Positions 39,913 to 47,889 of a stretch of 64,000 bases of DNA are shown piece by piece. The notes beneath the pieces were generated by a model. The model did no database searches and was not told the DNA's origin. It was given only the letters and a program-made list of their open reading frames with translations. How positions within the stretch are numbered: position 1 is the first letter of the stretch; each line of letters opens with the position of its first letter. Position numbers and translations under genes: made by a program. This DNA is from Spirosoma terrae (GTDB lineage Bacteria > Bacteroidota > Bacteroidia > Cytophagales > Spirosomataceae), in NCBI RefSeq assembly GCF_010435915.1, contig NZ_JAAFZH010000008.1, positions 62,001 through 126,000 on the forward strand, read 5' to 3'.

Positions 39913-40767
39913 TTACTCCGCGCTGGCCTTATACCCCATCAGCGACAACATCTCTACGGCGTAGCGACGGCCGAATTTTCGGATACTTTCGGAGGTGAAG
40001 TGTAGCTTGTCGGGAACGGCGGGCAGCCCTTTCGATGAAATGACGTGCGCCTGCGGTATCGTTTGGGGCAACGTAGCAATGATCGGGTTCATACTGGCAC
40101 ATTTACCTTCCTGATCCGCGTTGACCAGTTCGCCAGCCAGCAGAGGAATTGAATTGGGTGGTAATTGCAGGTCAGCGAGCAGATCGTCATATATTTTTTT
40201 GACTTTGGCGGGCCAGGCTTTATCGCCCGTGTTCGATTCGCCCTGATGCAGCAGAATGCCTTTGATAACGCCTTTTTGCTGGGCTAACCTGGTCATTTCC
40301 ACTAGTCGTTGGTAGGGGTTACCGCCGTATTGCTTCGCCATATTGATCATCCAGGGCCTTTCTGCGGCTGATGAATCCAGATAGGCCTGATAACGGCTCT
40401 TGTCAAAGATTTCGATTTTGCTACCCGCAACGGCTACGGGCACCACGCCCACCCGGATGTTATCGGGCAGATTGGCGACCATCGTACGGCCAAAATAATC
40501 GGCAGGCGACAGACGTGTGTTGCAGCGAAATAGAGGAGGTTTGGCGACGTACCAATCCCCTTTACTACGGCCTAAATCGGGGCAATCAAGCACCGAAAGC
40601 ACCTGAAACCGGGAGCTGACAGTCGTATCCTGCGGTTCAATGGGGGCCGGACCTTCCATATTCGACTGTCCCAGACAGAGGTAAATATGGAAATTGGGGT
40701 CCTGGGCGCTCGCTGAACAAGTCAGTACAAACAGGAAAAAAATGATGAGTAGGGGAAGCTTATTCAT
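39913..40767 (-). CDS. SASA-domain acetylesterase (CE6-like)
   Basis: The ATG at 40767 gives 284 residues with a clean signal peptide (MNKLPLLIIFFLFVLTCSASAQ). A start at 40848 would add 27 residues inside the upstream gene. The domain has Ser in CLGQSNMEG, HQGESNTGD, and the Asp/His dyad in DKLHFTSES. This is the pattern of CE6/SASA acetylxylan esterases. Its start overlaps the end of the GH43 gene upstream by 8 bases (ATGAATAA), which implies translational coupling. Expected role: deacetylating xylan for the GH10 enzymes. Confidence 0.9.
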   Translation of the reverse strand: MNKLPLLIIFFLFVLTCSASAQDPNFHIYLCLGQSNMEGPAPIEPQDTTVSSRFQVLSVLDCPDLGRSKGDWYVAKPPLFRCNTRLSPADYFGRTMVANLPDNIRVGVVPVAVAGSKIEIFDKSRYQAYLDSSAAERPWMINMAKQYGGNPYQRLVEMTRLAQQKGVIKGILLHQGESNTGDKAWPAKVKKIYDDLLADLQLPPNSIPLLAGELVNADQEGKCASMNPIIATLPQTIPQAHVISSKGLPAVPDKLHFTSESIRKFGRRYAVEMLSLMGYKASAE

Positions 40768-42331
40768 GGTTGATTGCGTCCAGAATGCGGAAATAATCGA
40801 AGTCGACATAGCCACCAGCTTGTTGAGTGGCGTAGTTAAATAGGCCAAACCGATAACCCATAAAATGCGGCAGGGTATAAGGCATTTTCAACGGTTCGCC
40901 AATGCGGGTCCAGGTTTTGTTGTCGAGGCTATAAAAGAAATTCGCCGTGTCTTTCCGGTCTTTGAAATCGCACTCGGCTTTCAGATAAACCGTTTTCTGG
41001 CTGAGTGGTACGCGTTGCACCTCAATCGCTTTGCCCGAACTGGCGCTCACCATCACGATGGCGTTTTGCCCATTGTCGCGCTTTACGCCTACCAGACCGT
41101 AATTTTTCTGCAACAGACACAATCCGGCAAAGTCGCCATCTTTCAAATTCGCTACGTCGAGGGCGGTGGCCCCAGTCGATTCCGGGCCAATGGTACGTTG
41201 GGTAAGCGTATTTCGAGCCTGCACAAACGACGTATCGATACGTCCCGTTTTAAGTCGCAAATACCCTTTCCGATCAGCGATAGACCAGAGACTATTGTCG
41301 GGGTTATGGTTCCATTGCCAGACCAGCGGAAGTGGGGCTTCGCCTTTTTTGCGGCTAAATTCGTCGGAGTGCACGATGCCTGGGATCAGGCCTTTGCTGG
41401 CCGGTAAAGCAAGGGTTTCGGGTACTTTGCCGTTGATACCCAATACGGGCCAGCCCGCTTCCCACGTAACGGGAACCAAGTAAGGAATCCGGCCTACACC
41501 TCCAAAATCGCGAAAGAGGTAGGCAAACCAGTTGCCATCGGGCGTATCGATCAGGCCACCCTGGGCTACGCCCAAATCCTGCAAACCGACTCGTCCTTCC
41601 CAGGGACCAGTTAGTTTATCGGCCCGATGAATGACCACAGTTCGCATACCACCTTTGGGCCAGGTAATGTTGAAGAGGTAATATTTGCCCTTAACCTTGA
41701 AGAGTTGCGAACCCTCAGCCGGTAAGCCCCCTCCCGTACCGGATGGCGTGCTGGCGTTTTCAATCAGTACCTGCTCAGTTGTGCTCGGCTTTACACCCGA
41801 CGCATCGGCATTGAGTTCAAGTAGTTTGAGTTTACCCGCGCCATAAATCAGATACGTCCGGCCGTCGTCATCAAAAAATAAGCTATGGTCATGGTAAGAT
41901 GGCGAAAACGAAGTTTCTTTCCAGGGGCCTTTTTCAATGTCTTTGGTGGTATACACGTAGGTTTTTCCCGTGGTCTGGGCAAACGTAGTAACGTAGAACG
42001 TACCGTTATGGTAGCGAAGACTGCTAGCCCACGAACCACGTCCGTATGTACTCTTGCCATTGGTCAGGTTGAGCGCATCGACACTCGCCAACGTATCGTA
42101 GGCATACCCAACCAGTTTCCAGTTCACCAGATCTTTCGACTTCATGATCGGTAAGCCCGGACTCATATGCATGGTTGTACTGCTCATGTAGTACGTATCA
42201 CCTACGCGAATCATGGCCATATCCGGTACATCGGCGAAAATGATCGGGTTGTGAGCCGTTTGCGCGTTTGCCAGAAGCTGTGTCAACAACAATACCAGTA
42301 TCAGAGCAGAGCGAAACAATGCAGTTTTCAT
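40760..42331 (-). CDS. GH43 glycosidase with C-terminal beta-sandwich
   Basis: A 523-residue exported enzyme (signal peptide ending LLANAQ). The catalytic acids are Asp in FADVPDMAMI, Asp in SYHDHSLFFDDD and Glu in PAEGSQLFKV. From about residue 320 a beta-sandwich (GDFAGLCLLQKNYG, FFYSLDNKTWTRIG) follows, typical of GH43 subfamilies annotated as beta-xylosidase or arabinofuranosidase. The same two-domain plan is seen in the GH43 at 46055-47734. Translationally coupled to the SASA esterase. Confidence 0.92.
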   Translation of the reverse strand: MKTALFRSALILVLLLTQLLANAQTAHNPIIFADVPDMAMIRVGDTYYMSSTTMHMSPGLPIMKSKDLVNWKLVGYAYDTLASVDALNLTNGKSTYGRGSWASSLRYHNGTFYVTTFAQTTGKTYVYTTKDIEKGPWKETSFSPSYHDHSLFFDDDGRTYLIYGAGKLKLLELNADASGVKPSTTEQVLIENASTPSGTGGGLPAEGSQLFKVKGKYYLFNITWPKGGMRTVVIHRADKLTGPWEGRVGLQDLGVAQGGLIDTPDGNWFAYLFRDFGGVGRIPYLVPVTWEAGWPVLGINGKVPETLALPASKGLIPGIVHSDEFSRKKGEAPLPLVWQWNHNPDNSLWSIADRKGYLRLKTGRIDTSFVQARNTLTQRTIGPESTGATALDVANLKDGDFAGLCLLQKNYGLVGVKRDNGQNAIVMVSASSGKAIEVQRVPLSQKTVYLKAECDFKDRKDTANFFYSLDNKTWTRIGEPLKMPYTLPHFMGYRFGLFNYATQQAGGYVDFDYFRILDAINHE

Positions 42332-42360
42332 GTCAGTGAGTCAGTTACGGTTTTCTTCGG

Positions 42361-42882
42361 TTATTCCAGTGGGCCAATTAGTTCAATAAAGGTTCCATCG
42401 GGGTCCTGCACGAGTACAAAATGTGCGTTCGCATTCAGTTGGGTGGGCGTACTACCCAGAAAAGGAACCTTCATCTGCGTTAGTCGGTCGATGATGGGCT
42501 TAAGCGCCTTTACATTGATCGTGATGTACTGCATACCCGTATCATCCTGAATGAATTTGGGTTTCGGATGAGAAGCCGCTTTGCCGAAGCTCATCAGTTT
42601 CCAATCGGTGGCTTCTGCGCTGTTTTCCAGTTTCAGCATCGTAACGGCTACTGGTACTCCATTCGTCAGGCCGGATCGTTTTCCAAAGTCATCATTGATC
42701 GTGAAGCTGCCTGTTTTAACCATGCCAATCCCATTGACATAAAAATCCAGTGAGCGTTCGAGGTCAGCGACGACTACGCCTATACCAATGACTTTGCTAC
42801 TAAAATTGGATTGCGCCTGCGCCAACCCACCGATGAACAGGATGAGCGATCCCAGAAGCCATTTTGCCGTTGATTTTTTCAT
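42361..42882 (-). CDS. Exported VOC-superfamily (glyoxalase-like) protein
   Basis: The ATG at 42882 gives 173 residues with a signal peptide (STAKWLLGSLILFIGGLAQAQ); the longer form from 42933 would include sequence belonging to a repeat. The VOC fold is recognisable by IGIGVVVADLERSLDFYVNG near the start and FVLVQDPDGTFIELIG at the end. These paired beta-alpha-beta modules bind a metal in dioxygenases and glyoxalases. An exported VOC protein inside a PUL is unusual. It might act on released phenolics such as ferulic acid, but nothing in the sequence proves this. Confidence 0.85.
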   Translation of the reverse strand: MKKSTAKWLLGSLILFIGGLAQAQSNFSSKVIGIGVVVADLERSLDFYVNGIGMVKTGSFTINDDFGKRSGLTNGVPVAVTMLKLENSAEATDWKLMSFGKAASHPKPKFIQDDTGMQYITINVKALKPIIDRLTQMKVPFLGSTPTQLNANAHFVLVQDPDGTFIELIGPLE

Positions 42883-42891
42883 ACGTTTTTG

Positions 42892-42980
42892 AAATTTTTC
42901 TTCGACATGATTGACATGTTTTTTGTCCGGCACATCCTGTTGATCCCTCCGGCGGCCCGGCTGTAAATCTTGTCGAAAAA
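42892..42980. repeat. Degenerate GACAGGAT-family repeat with insertion
   Basis: The outer ends (TTTCTTCGACATGATTGACA and, on the right, CTGTAAATCTTGTCGAAAAA) resemble the two arms of the repeats at 26357 and 30125. The middle holds CACATCCTGTTGATCC and a GC-rich stretch (CTCCGGCGGCCCGG) similar to the 33-bp remnants. It looks like a mosaic of the intergenic repeat families. Confidence 0.55.
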
Positions 42981-43011
42981 CACAGGTACATTCAATACTT
43001 TATGGTTAACT

Positions 43012-43026
43012 GTGTCAAATTGACAC
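43012..43026. promoter_or_regulatory. 15-bp perfect palindrome GTGTCA-AAT-TGACAC (candidate operator)
   Basis: A 6-base inverted repeat with a 3-base spacer, 130 bases upstream of the VOC gene start and just after the GH127 stop in transcription order. Similar half-sites appear near tamB (7395-7420). It could bind a dimeric regulator and mark an internal promoter within the PUL. Confidence 0.4.
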
Positions 43027-43083
43027 TTTTTAATTTAACAACAAATTTCCCTTTCTCTGATCATCAGGCGCATGAATCGATTT

Positions 43084-45366
43084 TTAGTCTTTTAGAAGTC
43101 TGATTTGAGAAAAACGAGGAGTGTTTTTTCCGTTGCCGGCAACGATTTTCAGCGTTATTACCGTGTCATCGCTCGCTTTCAGTCGAACGGTTTTACCATC
43201 ATTAACGATTACTTCAGCGGGCTTGTCATTAAGAAGGAAACTGATATTGGCTATCGGTATGGTATCCAAAGCACTGACATCAAGAAATTTACCCGCCTGT
43301 CCTTTGTTTTGTAGTTCATAGGATATGGCCGAACGGGTTCGTCGCCAAAAACGCTCGTCATCGTAGCCCGATTCCGTTTTTTCGCCTTTAAACGCGTGAT
43401 CGACTTCGGGTTGTTGCTCACCACAATTGACCTTATCGATCGTTTTCGCATCGAGCGCCAGGGCTGCTGCTTCCTGTTGCTTCAGCCGGGCTTTCTGCTC
43501 GTCGTAGTTCGCCTGCGTAAATGTCTGGAAATACATCTGATAGCGGGCGTCGTGGATGGCGTAGAACGGTTGCAGCGTCAGCGAATCCAACTGGAAGGTC
43601 AGCCCGTCAGCCGGTTTGATTCGGGAATGATACGTATCCGGACTGCCAATCAGCGCATAGGCTTTGTCGAGCGGATACAGTTTGCCTTTGGTTTCGTGCC
43701 CCATGCGGCTGTCGTCGGCAAACAACCCATCCAGATCATTGGTCGATGTTTTGGCGGCCAATACAATCGGACCATGCACAAAAGCAGCCCAGTTGGAGCC
43801 ATCGGGCAAATATTCCAATTGCGTAGCCGTAGTGAAACGAACGGTCAGTTTGTCGCCCGTTTTCCACTTCCGGTTTATCGTTACGTAAGTTGATGGCTTG
43901 CTGTCTATTTTCTGCGGCTCCCCATTGACCAGCACCGTAAAATTTTCCGCCCATTTCGGATGCCGAATATTCAGCCCAAACGTCTGGGGTTTCGCTAGTT
44001 TTAGAACCAGTTCAGACTGATTCTGGTAGGGGAACTCCGTTTTTTGAGTCAACTGTATTTTCTTGTCTGACCAATTCAGCGTAGACGGGATAAATAGGTT
44101 GACAAACAGGTCATTGGTGGAATGGCTGTAGATTAATTCGCCGTATTTGGTATGGTTTTCCAGCCCGGAGCCTACACAGCACCACATACTGGTTTCCGGC
44201 TGCGAATACACTCGGTAATGGTTCGGGCGTATGGGCGTGAAGTACACAAATCCGCCTTTCTCGGGATGTTGTGTCGACAGAATGTGGTTGTAGAGCGTTC
44301 GTTCGTAGAAATCCAGATAACTGGGTTCGTTCTTATCCAGAAACAACGCTTTGCTCAGCCGCAGCATGTTAAACGAATTGCAGGTTTCGGGCCCCTGATT
44401 CGACCTTAGCATGGTGCTAAAATCGGTCGTAGGGTTGAAGTGTTCACGTACGCTGTTACCCCCAAACGCCACGCTACGTTGCTGCGCTACGTTTTGCCAG
44501 AAATACATGGCTGCATCCGACCAGTCAGTATTGCCGGTGAGACTGGCTATTTTCTCGTAACCGATTACCTTCGGAATCTGCGTGTTGGCGTGCAATCCCG
44601 TCAGCTTGTCCTGCTTTTCCATCAACGGATTCAATAGCGCCCGGTGCGATAGTCGTTGGGCCGTTTCGAGGTATTTCTTGTCTTTTGTCAGCATGTACAG
44701 ATCGGCAAACGTTTCGTTGATCCCGCCATGTTCGGTACGTAGCACCTGCTGAATCTGCTCGTCGGAAAGGGGGTTGATGAGGTCGATAAACCAGTTGCCC
44801 AGGCCAATCAACACCTGTTTTGCCTGCTTATTTCCGGCATATTCGTAGGCATCGCGCAGCCCCGCAAACAGCTTGTGTATGTTATAGAGTGGCACCCATG
44901 TATTATTCAGGCCGAAGCTGCTACCATCGATATCGCCTTTGTGAATCCGCTCCCAAAACAGTTTCCCCTGCGGAATGCCACCCACATAGCCGTTTCCGTT
45001 TTTCATCTGGCAACGTGCCAGTTCAGAAACCATATAATCGAGCCGTTTCTTTATCTCAGCATTGCCTGTCGAAGCATACATCATGGCCAGGGCCGACAGA
45101 TAATGTCCGGCGATATGCCCATCCAGCCCGGAGCTTTCCCAGTTGCCATAGCGGCTGGCTTTAAGCGGCAATTCGGCATCAATCAGGTACGGTGCCAGCA
45201 ATTTATCGGGATTGAGCGCCAGGATGTACGTCAGATCAACATCCTGCGCCTTTTTAAACGCGCCACCCGTCAGCTTTACGTCTTGCAACGGAAATGACTG
45301 CATCTGCGCCCACGTCGTGCCGCCTAACAGAAGCAGAAAAGCAATGAATACTACGTTCGTTTTCAA
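43084..45366 (-). CDS. GH127 beta-L-arabinofuranosidase family protein
   Basis: A 760-residue exported enzyme (signal peptide ending GGTTWAQ). An (alpha/alpha)6 barrel is indicated by SGLDGHIAGHYLSALAMMYA and NNTWVPLYNIHKLFAGLRDA. The active-site region ETSMWCCVGSGLENHTKYGE carries the adjacent Cys residues that hold zinc and act as nucleophile in GH127, and YERTLYNHILS carries the Glu. C-terminal beta domains complete the usual plan; about 760-790 residues is common for the Bacteroidota form. The family removes beta-L-arabinofuranose, best known from plant hydroxyproline-rich proteins, so its role on xylan is open. Expression probably continues from GH43/GH95 upstream. Confidence 0.92.
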   Translation of the reverse strand: MKTNVVFIAFLLLLGGTTWAQMQSFPLQDVKLTGGAFKKAQDVDLTYILALNPDKLLAPYLIDAELPLKASRYGNWESSGLDGHIAGHYLSALAMMYASTGNAEIKKRLDYMVSELARCQMKNGNGYVGGIPQGKLFWERIHKGDIDGSSFGLNNTWVPLYNIHKLFAGLRDAYEYAGNKQAKQVLIGLGNWFIDLINPLSDEQIQQVLRTEHGGINETFADLYMLTKDKKYLETAQRLSHRALLNPLMEKQDKLTGLHANTQIPKVIGYEKIASLTGNTDWSDAAMYFWQNVAQQRSVAFGGNSVREHFNPTTDFSTMLRSNQGPETCNSFNMLRLSKALFLDKNEPSYLDFYERTLYNHILSTQHPEKGGFVYFTPIRPNHYRVYSQPETSMWCCVGSGLENHTKYGELIYSHSTNDLFVNLFIPSTLNWSDKKIQLTQKTEFPYQNQSELVLKLAKPQTFGLNIRHPKWAENFTVLVNGEPQKIDSKPSTYVTINRKWKTGDKLTVRFTTATQLEYLPDGSNWAAFVHGPIVLAAKTSTNDLDGLFADDSRMGHETKGKLYPLDKAYALIGSPDTYHSRIKPADGLTFQLDSLTLQPFYAIHDARYQMYFQTFTQANYDEQKARLKQQEAAALALDAKTIDKVNCGEQQPEVDHAFKGEKTESGYDDERFWRRTRSAISYELQNKGQAGKFLDVSALDTIPIANISFLLNDKPAEVIVNDGKTVRLKASDDTVITLKIVAGNGKNTPRFSQIRLLKD

Positions 45367-45423
45367 GGTAGATACTTCGTTTTTCTCACCAATTTAACCA
45401 AAGCCTTGCGGCCAAAGCTCTTC

Positions 45424-45515
45424 TTTTTGTCATCCTGACGACAGGAAGGATCTTCGAGCGCGAAGGTTTTCCTGTATCACCCGAAGATCCTTCCTACCGT
45501 CAGGATGACAAAAAA
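45424..45515. repeat. Long palindrome, family 1 (copy D, near-perfect)
   Basis: Left arm 45424-45456 and right arm 45482-45515 with two mismatches (GACGACAGG against GACGGTAGG). It lies directly downstream of the GIY-YIG gene's stop. Confidence 0.9.
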
Positions 45516-45543
45516 GCGCTATGACAAAAAAATCGACTTGTCA

Positions 45544-45876
45544 TCATGACTGAATCTCATCATTCAGAAATCGCCAATCAGGATTCATCGACTTGATCAA
45601 TTCTATCTTCTTTTCTCTCCGCCAACCTTTTATTTCCTTTTCACGCGAGATGGCGTTACGTACGTACCGATGATGCTCCCAATAAATGAGTCGGTGACAG
45701 TAGTATTTACCTGCGAACGTCTGTGGTTGCCCGCGCGATTCATAATGCTCCTGTAACCGTCTGACCAAGTCATTTGTCATACCCGTATAGAGCACCGTTT
45801 TTTCGGGGTTGGTTACGATATAAACATAGAAAGCGTATTCACTCACAAGCGCTACGGTTTTAGAATTTTTTGTCAT
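45544..45876 (-). CDS. Small GIY-YIG nuclease
   Basis: A 110-residue cytoplasmic protein without signal peptide, the only such gene in the PUL apart from the regulators. The GIY-YIG fold is clear: YVYIV (17-21), LYTGMTNDLVRR (29-40, with YTG for YIG and the conserved Arg) and the catalytic Glu in AISREKEIKGW (Glu79 or Glu81). It is the stand-alone UvrC/UPF0213-like type whose cellular role is unknown. Its ATG (45874-45876) is made by a half-copy of the palindrome family (TGTCATCCTGACGATAG), and full palindromes lie 28 bases beyond its stop and 68 bases before its start. A role in spreading or processing those palindromes is proposed; not shown. Confidence 0.9.
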   Translation of the reverse strand: MTKNSKTVALVSEYAFYVYIVTNPEKTVLYTGMTNDLVRRLQEHYESRGQPQTFAGKYYCHRLIYWEHHRYVRNAISREKEIKGWRREKKIELIKSMNPDWRFLNDEIQS

Positions 45877-45887
45877 CCTGACGATAG
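45871..45887. repeat. Half palindrome, family 1 (copy F), overlapping the GIY-YIG start
   Basis: TGTCATCCTGACGATAG matches one outer arm of copy E (45945-46030) and then diverges. Read on the minus strand it supplies the ATGACA that begins the GIY-YIG reading frame. Confidence 0.8.
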
Positions 45888-45944
45888 TAGCGGCCTTGAG
45901 TTACAAATTTTCGTTCATTGACTCATTTTTGTTGTCTTTTCTGT

Positions 45945-46030
45945 TTTGTCATCCTGACGATAGGAAGGATCTTCGGATGGTATAAAACAGATTCTCCTCC
46001 GAAGATCCTTCCTATCGTCAGGATGACAAA
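45945..46030. repeat. Long palindrome, family 1 (copy E, perfect)
   Basis: Perfect 33-base arms (45945-45977 and 45998-46030), loop 20 bases. Core CCTGACGATAGGAAGGATCT. Lies between the GIY-YIG gene and the GH43 at 46055-47734, 24 bases from the latter's stop. Confidence 0.95.
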
Positions 46031-46054
46031 GAAAGAAGTGCTGGCAATCGACTA

Positions 46055-47734
46055 TTACTTCAGCATCGAATCATTGCCTTCGTATTTCAGGTATTGGAAG
46101 GAAGCTGTGTTGGTTGTTGGCTCAGCCGACGACGTAGCGTACATGCCATACAGACAGCCAATGAAACCACCCGCTACTTTTGTACTCAGAAACTTGCCAT
46201 CGACGTTGTCTTTCAGCAGCGTCCAGTTTTTGGCATCGGTCGATACGTAAAAACGGTACGTATCCCCCTGCGAGGTGATGCGCAGACCGACTTTACCGGC
46301 TTTCGAATCCAGTGGGGTTTCCGCAAGGAGTTCCATCGTTTTTTCGCGGGGAACGCTCTTGAACAGCTGCAGCACATCCTTCCCCTGCGATTGCGATTTA
46401 CATAGAAAATAGAAATGGCCTTCGTCCTGTAAAACGACCAGCCCGGCTTTTTCTTTATCCGATTTCGGGCTAAAGGTCAATTCGGTTTCGGCGGTGCTGT
46501 TGAGATGCTGCTGGCGCTTTCCGATGAACGCCGGATTGCCCATCTCCATCACTGTTTCGGGTTTCAGTTTCAGCGTAAGACCATCTTTTTTCGAGAGTGA
46601 ATAGGAATTCTTGTCGTGTGTGCGCATAAACAGAAGCGCTGGGTCCAGACCCTTATCGAAGGTCAGTGTATAGGCGAAATTACCCGATTGCGGTAAGGCT
46701 CCCTTTTGTTTGACTTCCTTGATGTTGGTGGTGTAACTGTAGGCGATTGGCTTTTCGCCATGCTCAATCATCGGCCAGTCGTTTTGCCAGGTCAACGGTG
46801 CAATGAAGGTTTCGCGACCGGTGTTGTAATAATCGCCTTCGTAAGGACGTACCGCCAGAAAAATCGAATACCAGTTTCCGTCCGGTCCTTCCACAAACTG
46901 CGCGTGTCCCGCCGACGTAATGGCGTCTTTCCGGTCAGCCGGTAATTCCCGTTGCGTCAGGATTGGATTCCCTTCGAACGGTACGTATGGCCCCCAGACA
47001 TCTTTGCTACGTAGCACCACTTCGGAGTGGTTGACCGACGTACCGCCTTCGGCTGCGTAGAGATAATACCAGCCGTTCCGTTTCATGATGTGCGGCCCTT
47101 CAATCCAGACGGGCTTTTTAGACAAATCTACCCCGCCATTGACCAGTTGCTTTTCTTCGCCAATAACCTTTAAATTTTTGTAATCAAATTCATACATGCG
47201 GATCGTGCGGTGGCCCGAATATAGGGGTTTCCGATCCGGTGCATCGCTGTTGTAGATGATGTAGGCTTTGTCGGTTTCCTCGTCGAAATAAATAGATGGG
47301 TCGATGCCTTTTACTTCCGGCACCTTGACCGGATTACTCCACGGCCCGGCCGGATTTTTGGCCGTAACGACAAAGTTGCCGTCGTGGTCGATATCGGTAC
47401 AGGTGACGTAGTACGTTCCTTTATGATAGCTGATGGCAGGAGCAAACAGGCCACGGGTCAGGCGTTCGCCCATGAAATCCATTTGTTCGGGGCGGTCGAT
47501 GACGTTGCCGATCTGCTTCCAGTTTTTCAGGTCCTTGCTGTGCATGACCGGGATACCAGGAAAATAGGAAAAGGTCGAATTGATCAGGTAGTAATCCGTT
47601 CCAACCTTCACGATGCTCGGATCAGGGTAGAAACCTGTCAGGATAGGGTTGACCAGCGTGGTCTGGGCGGAAGCGGAAAAGCTTATTACCAGACTCAGTG
47701 TAGCGAAAAGAGCTGGAAAAAGGCGGTTGTTCAT
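46055..47734 (-). CDS. GH43 glycosidase with C-terminal beta-sandwich (beta-xylosidase-like)
   Basis: A 559-residue exported enzyme (signal peptide ending FSASAQ). Catalytic acids: Asp in GFYPDPSIVKVG, Asp in KGIDPSIYFDEE and Glu in VWIEGPHIMK. The C-terminal half (from about 345) is a concanavalin-type beta-sandwich (LTFSPKSDKEKAGLVVLQDE, FYVSTDAKNWTLL). This plan matches GH43 beta-xylosidase/arabinofuranosidase subfamilies, where the sandwich shapes the active site. It has the same architecture as the GH43 at 40760-42331, with moderate similarity. Flanked by palindromes E and G. Confidence 0.93.
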   Translation of the reverse strand: MNNRLFPALFATLSLVISFSASAQTTLVNPILTGFYPDPSIVKVGTDYYLINSTFSYFPGIPVMHSKDLKNWKQIGNVIDRPEQMDFMGERLTRGLFAPAISYHKGTYYVTCTDIDHDGNFVVTAKNPAGPWSNPVKVPEVKGIDPSIYFDEETDKAYIIYNSDAPDRKPLYSGHRTIRMYEFDYKNLKVIGEEKQLVNGGVDLSKKPVWIEGPHIMKRNGWYYLYAAEGGTSVNHSEVVLRSKDVWGPYVPFEGNPILTQRELPADRKDAITSAGHAQFVEGPDGNWYSIFLAVRPYEGDYYNTGRETFIAPLTWQNDWPMIEHGEKPIAYSYTTNIKEVKQKGALPQSGNFAYTLTFDKGLDPALLFMRTHDKNSYSLSKKDGLTLKLKPETVMEMGNPAFIGKRQQHLNSTAETELTFSPKSDKEKAGLVVLQDEGHFYFLCKSQSQGKDVLQLFKSVPREKTMELLAETPLDSKAGKVGLRITSQGDTYRFYVSTDAKNWTLLKDNVDGKFLSTKVAGGFIGCLYGMYATSSAEPTTNTASFQYLKYEGNDSMLK

Positions 47735-47781
47735 TAGATTTCAGGTAAATTACTTTAACTTATTTAACGTTTTTTGACGTC

Positions 47782-47874
47782 TTTTTTGTCATCCCGACGC
47801 CAGGAGGGATCTTCGGATGATACCCAAAAATCTCCTCACCCGAAGATCCCTCCTGGCGTCGGGATGACAAAAAA
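47782..47874. repeat. Long palindrome, family 1 (copy G, perfect)
   Basis: Perfect 35-base arms (47782-47816 and 47840-47874) with a 23-base loop; T6 at the left end and A6 at the right. Core CCCGACGCCAGGAGGGATCT, which differs from copy E at four positions, all compensated in the other arm. Between the GH95 stop and the GH43 start. Confidence 0.95.
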
Positions 47875-47889
47875 GCGCTCGTTACTATC

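Noticed and set aside
45424..46030. Composite transposon or IS with palindromes as terminal repeats
   Set aside because: No transposase, no target-site duplication visible, and the palindromes also occur singly elsewhere; a GIY-YIG/palindrome partnership is a better description.
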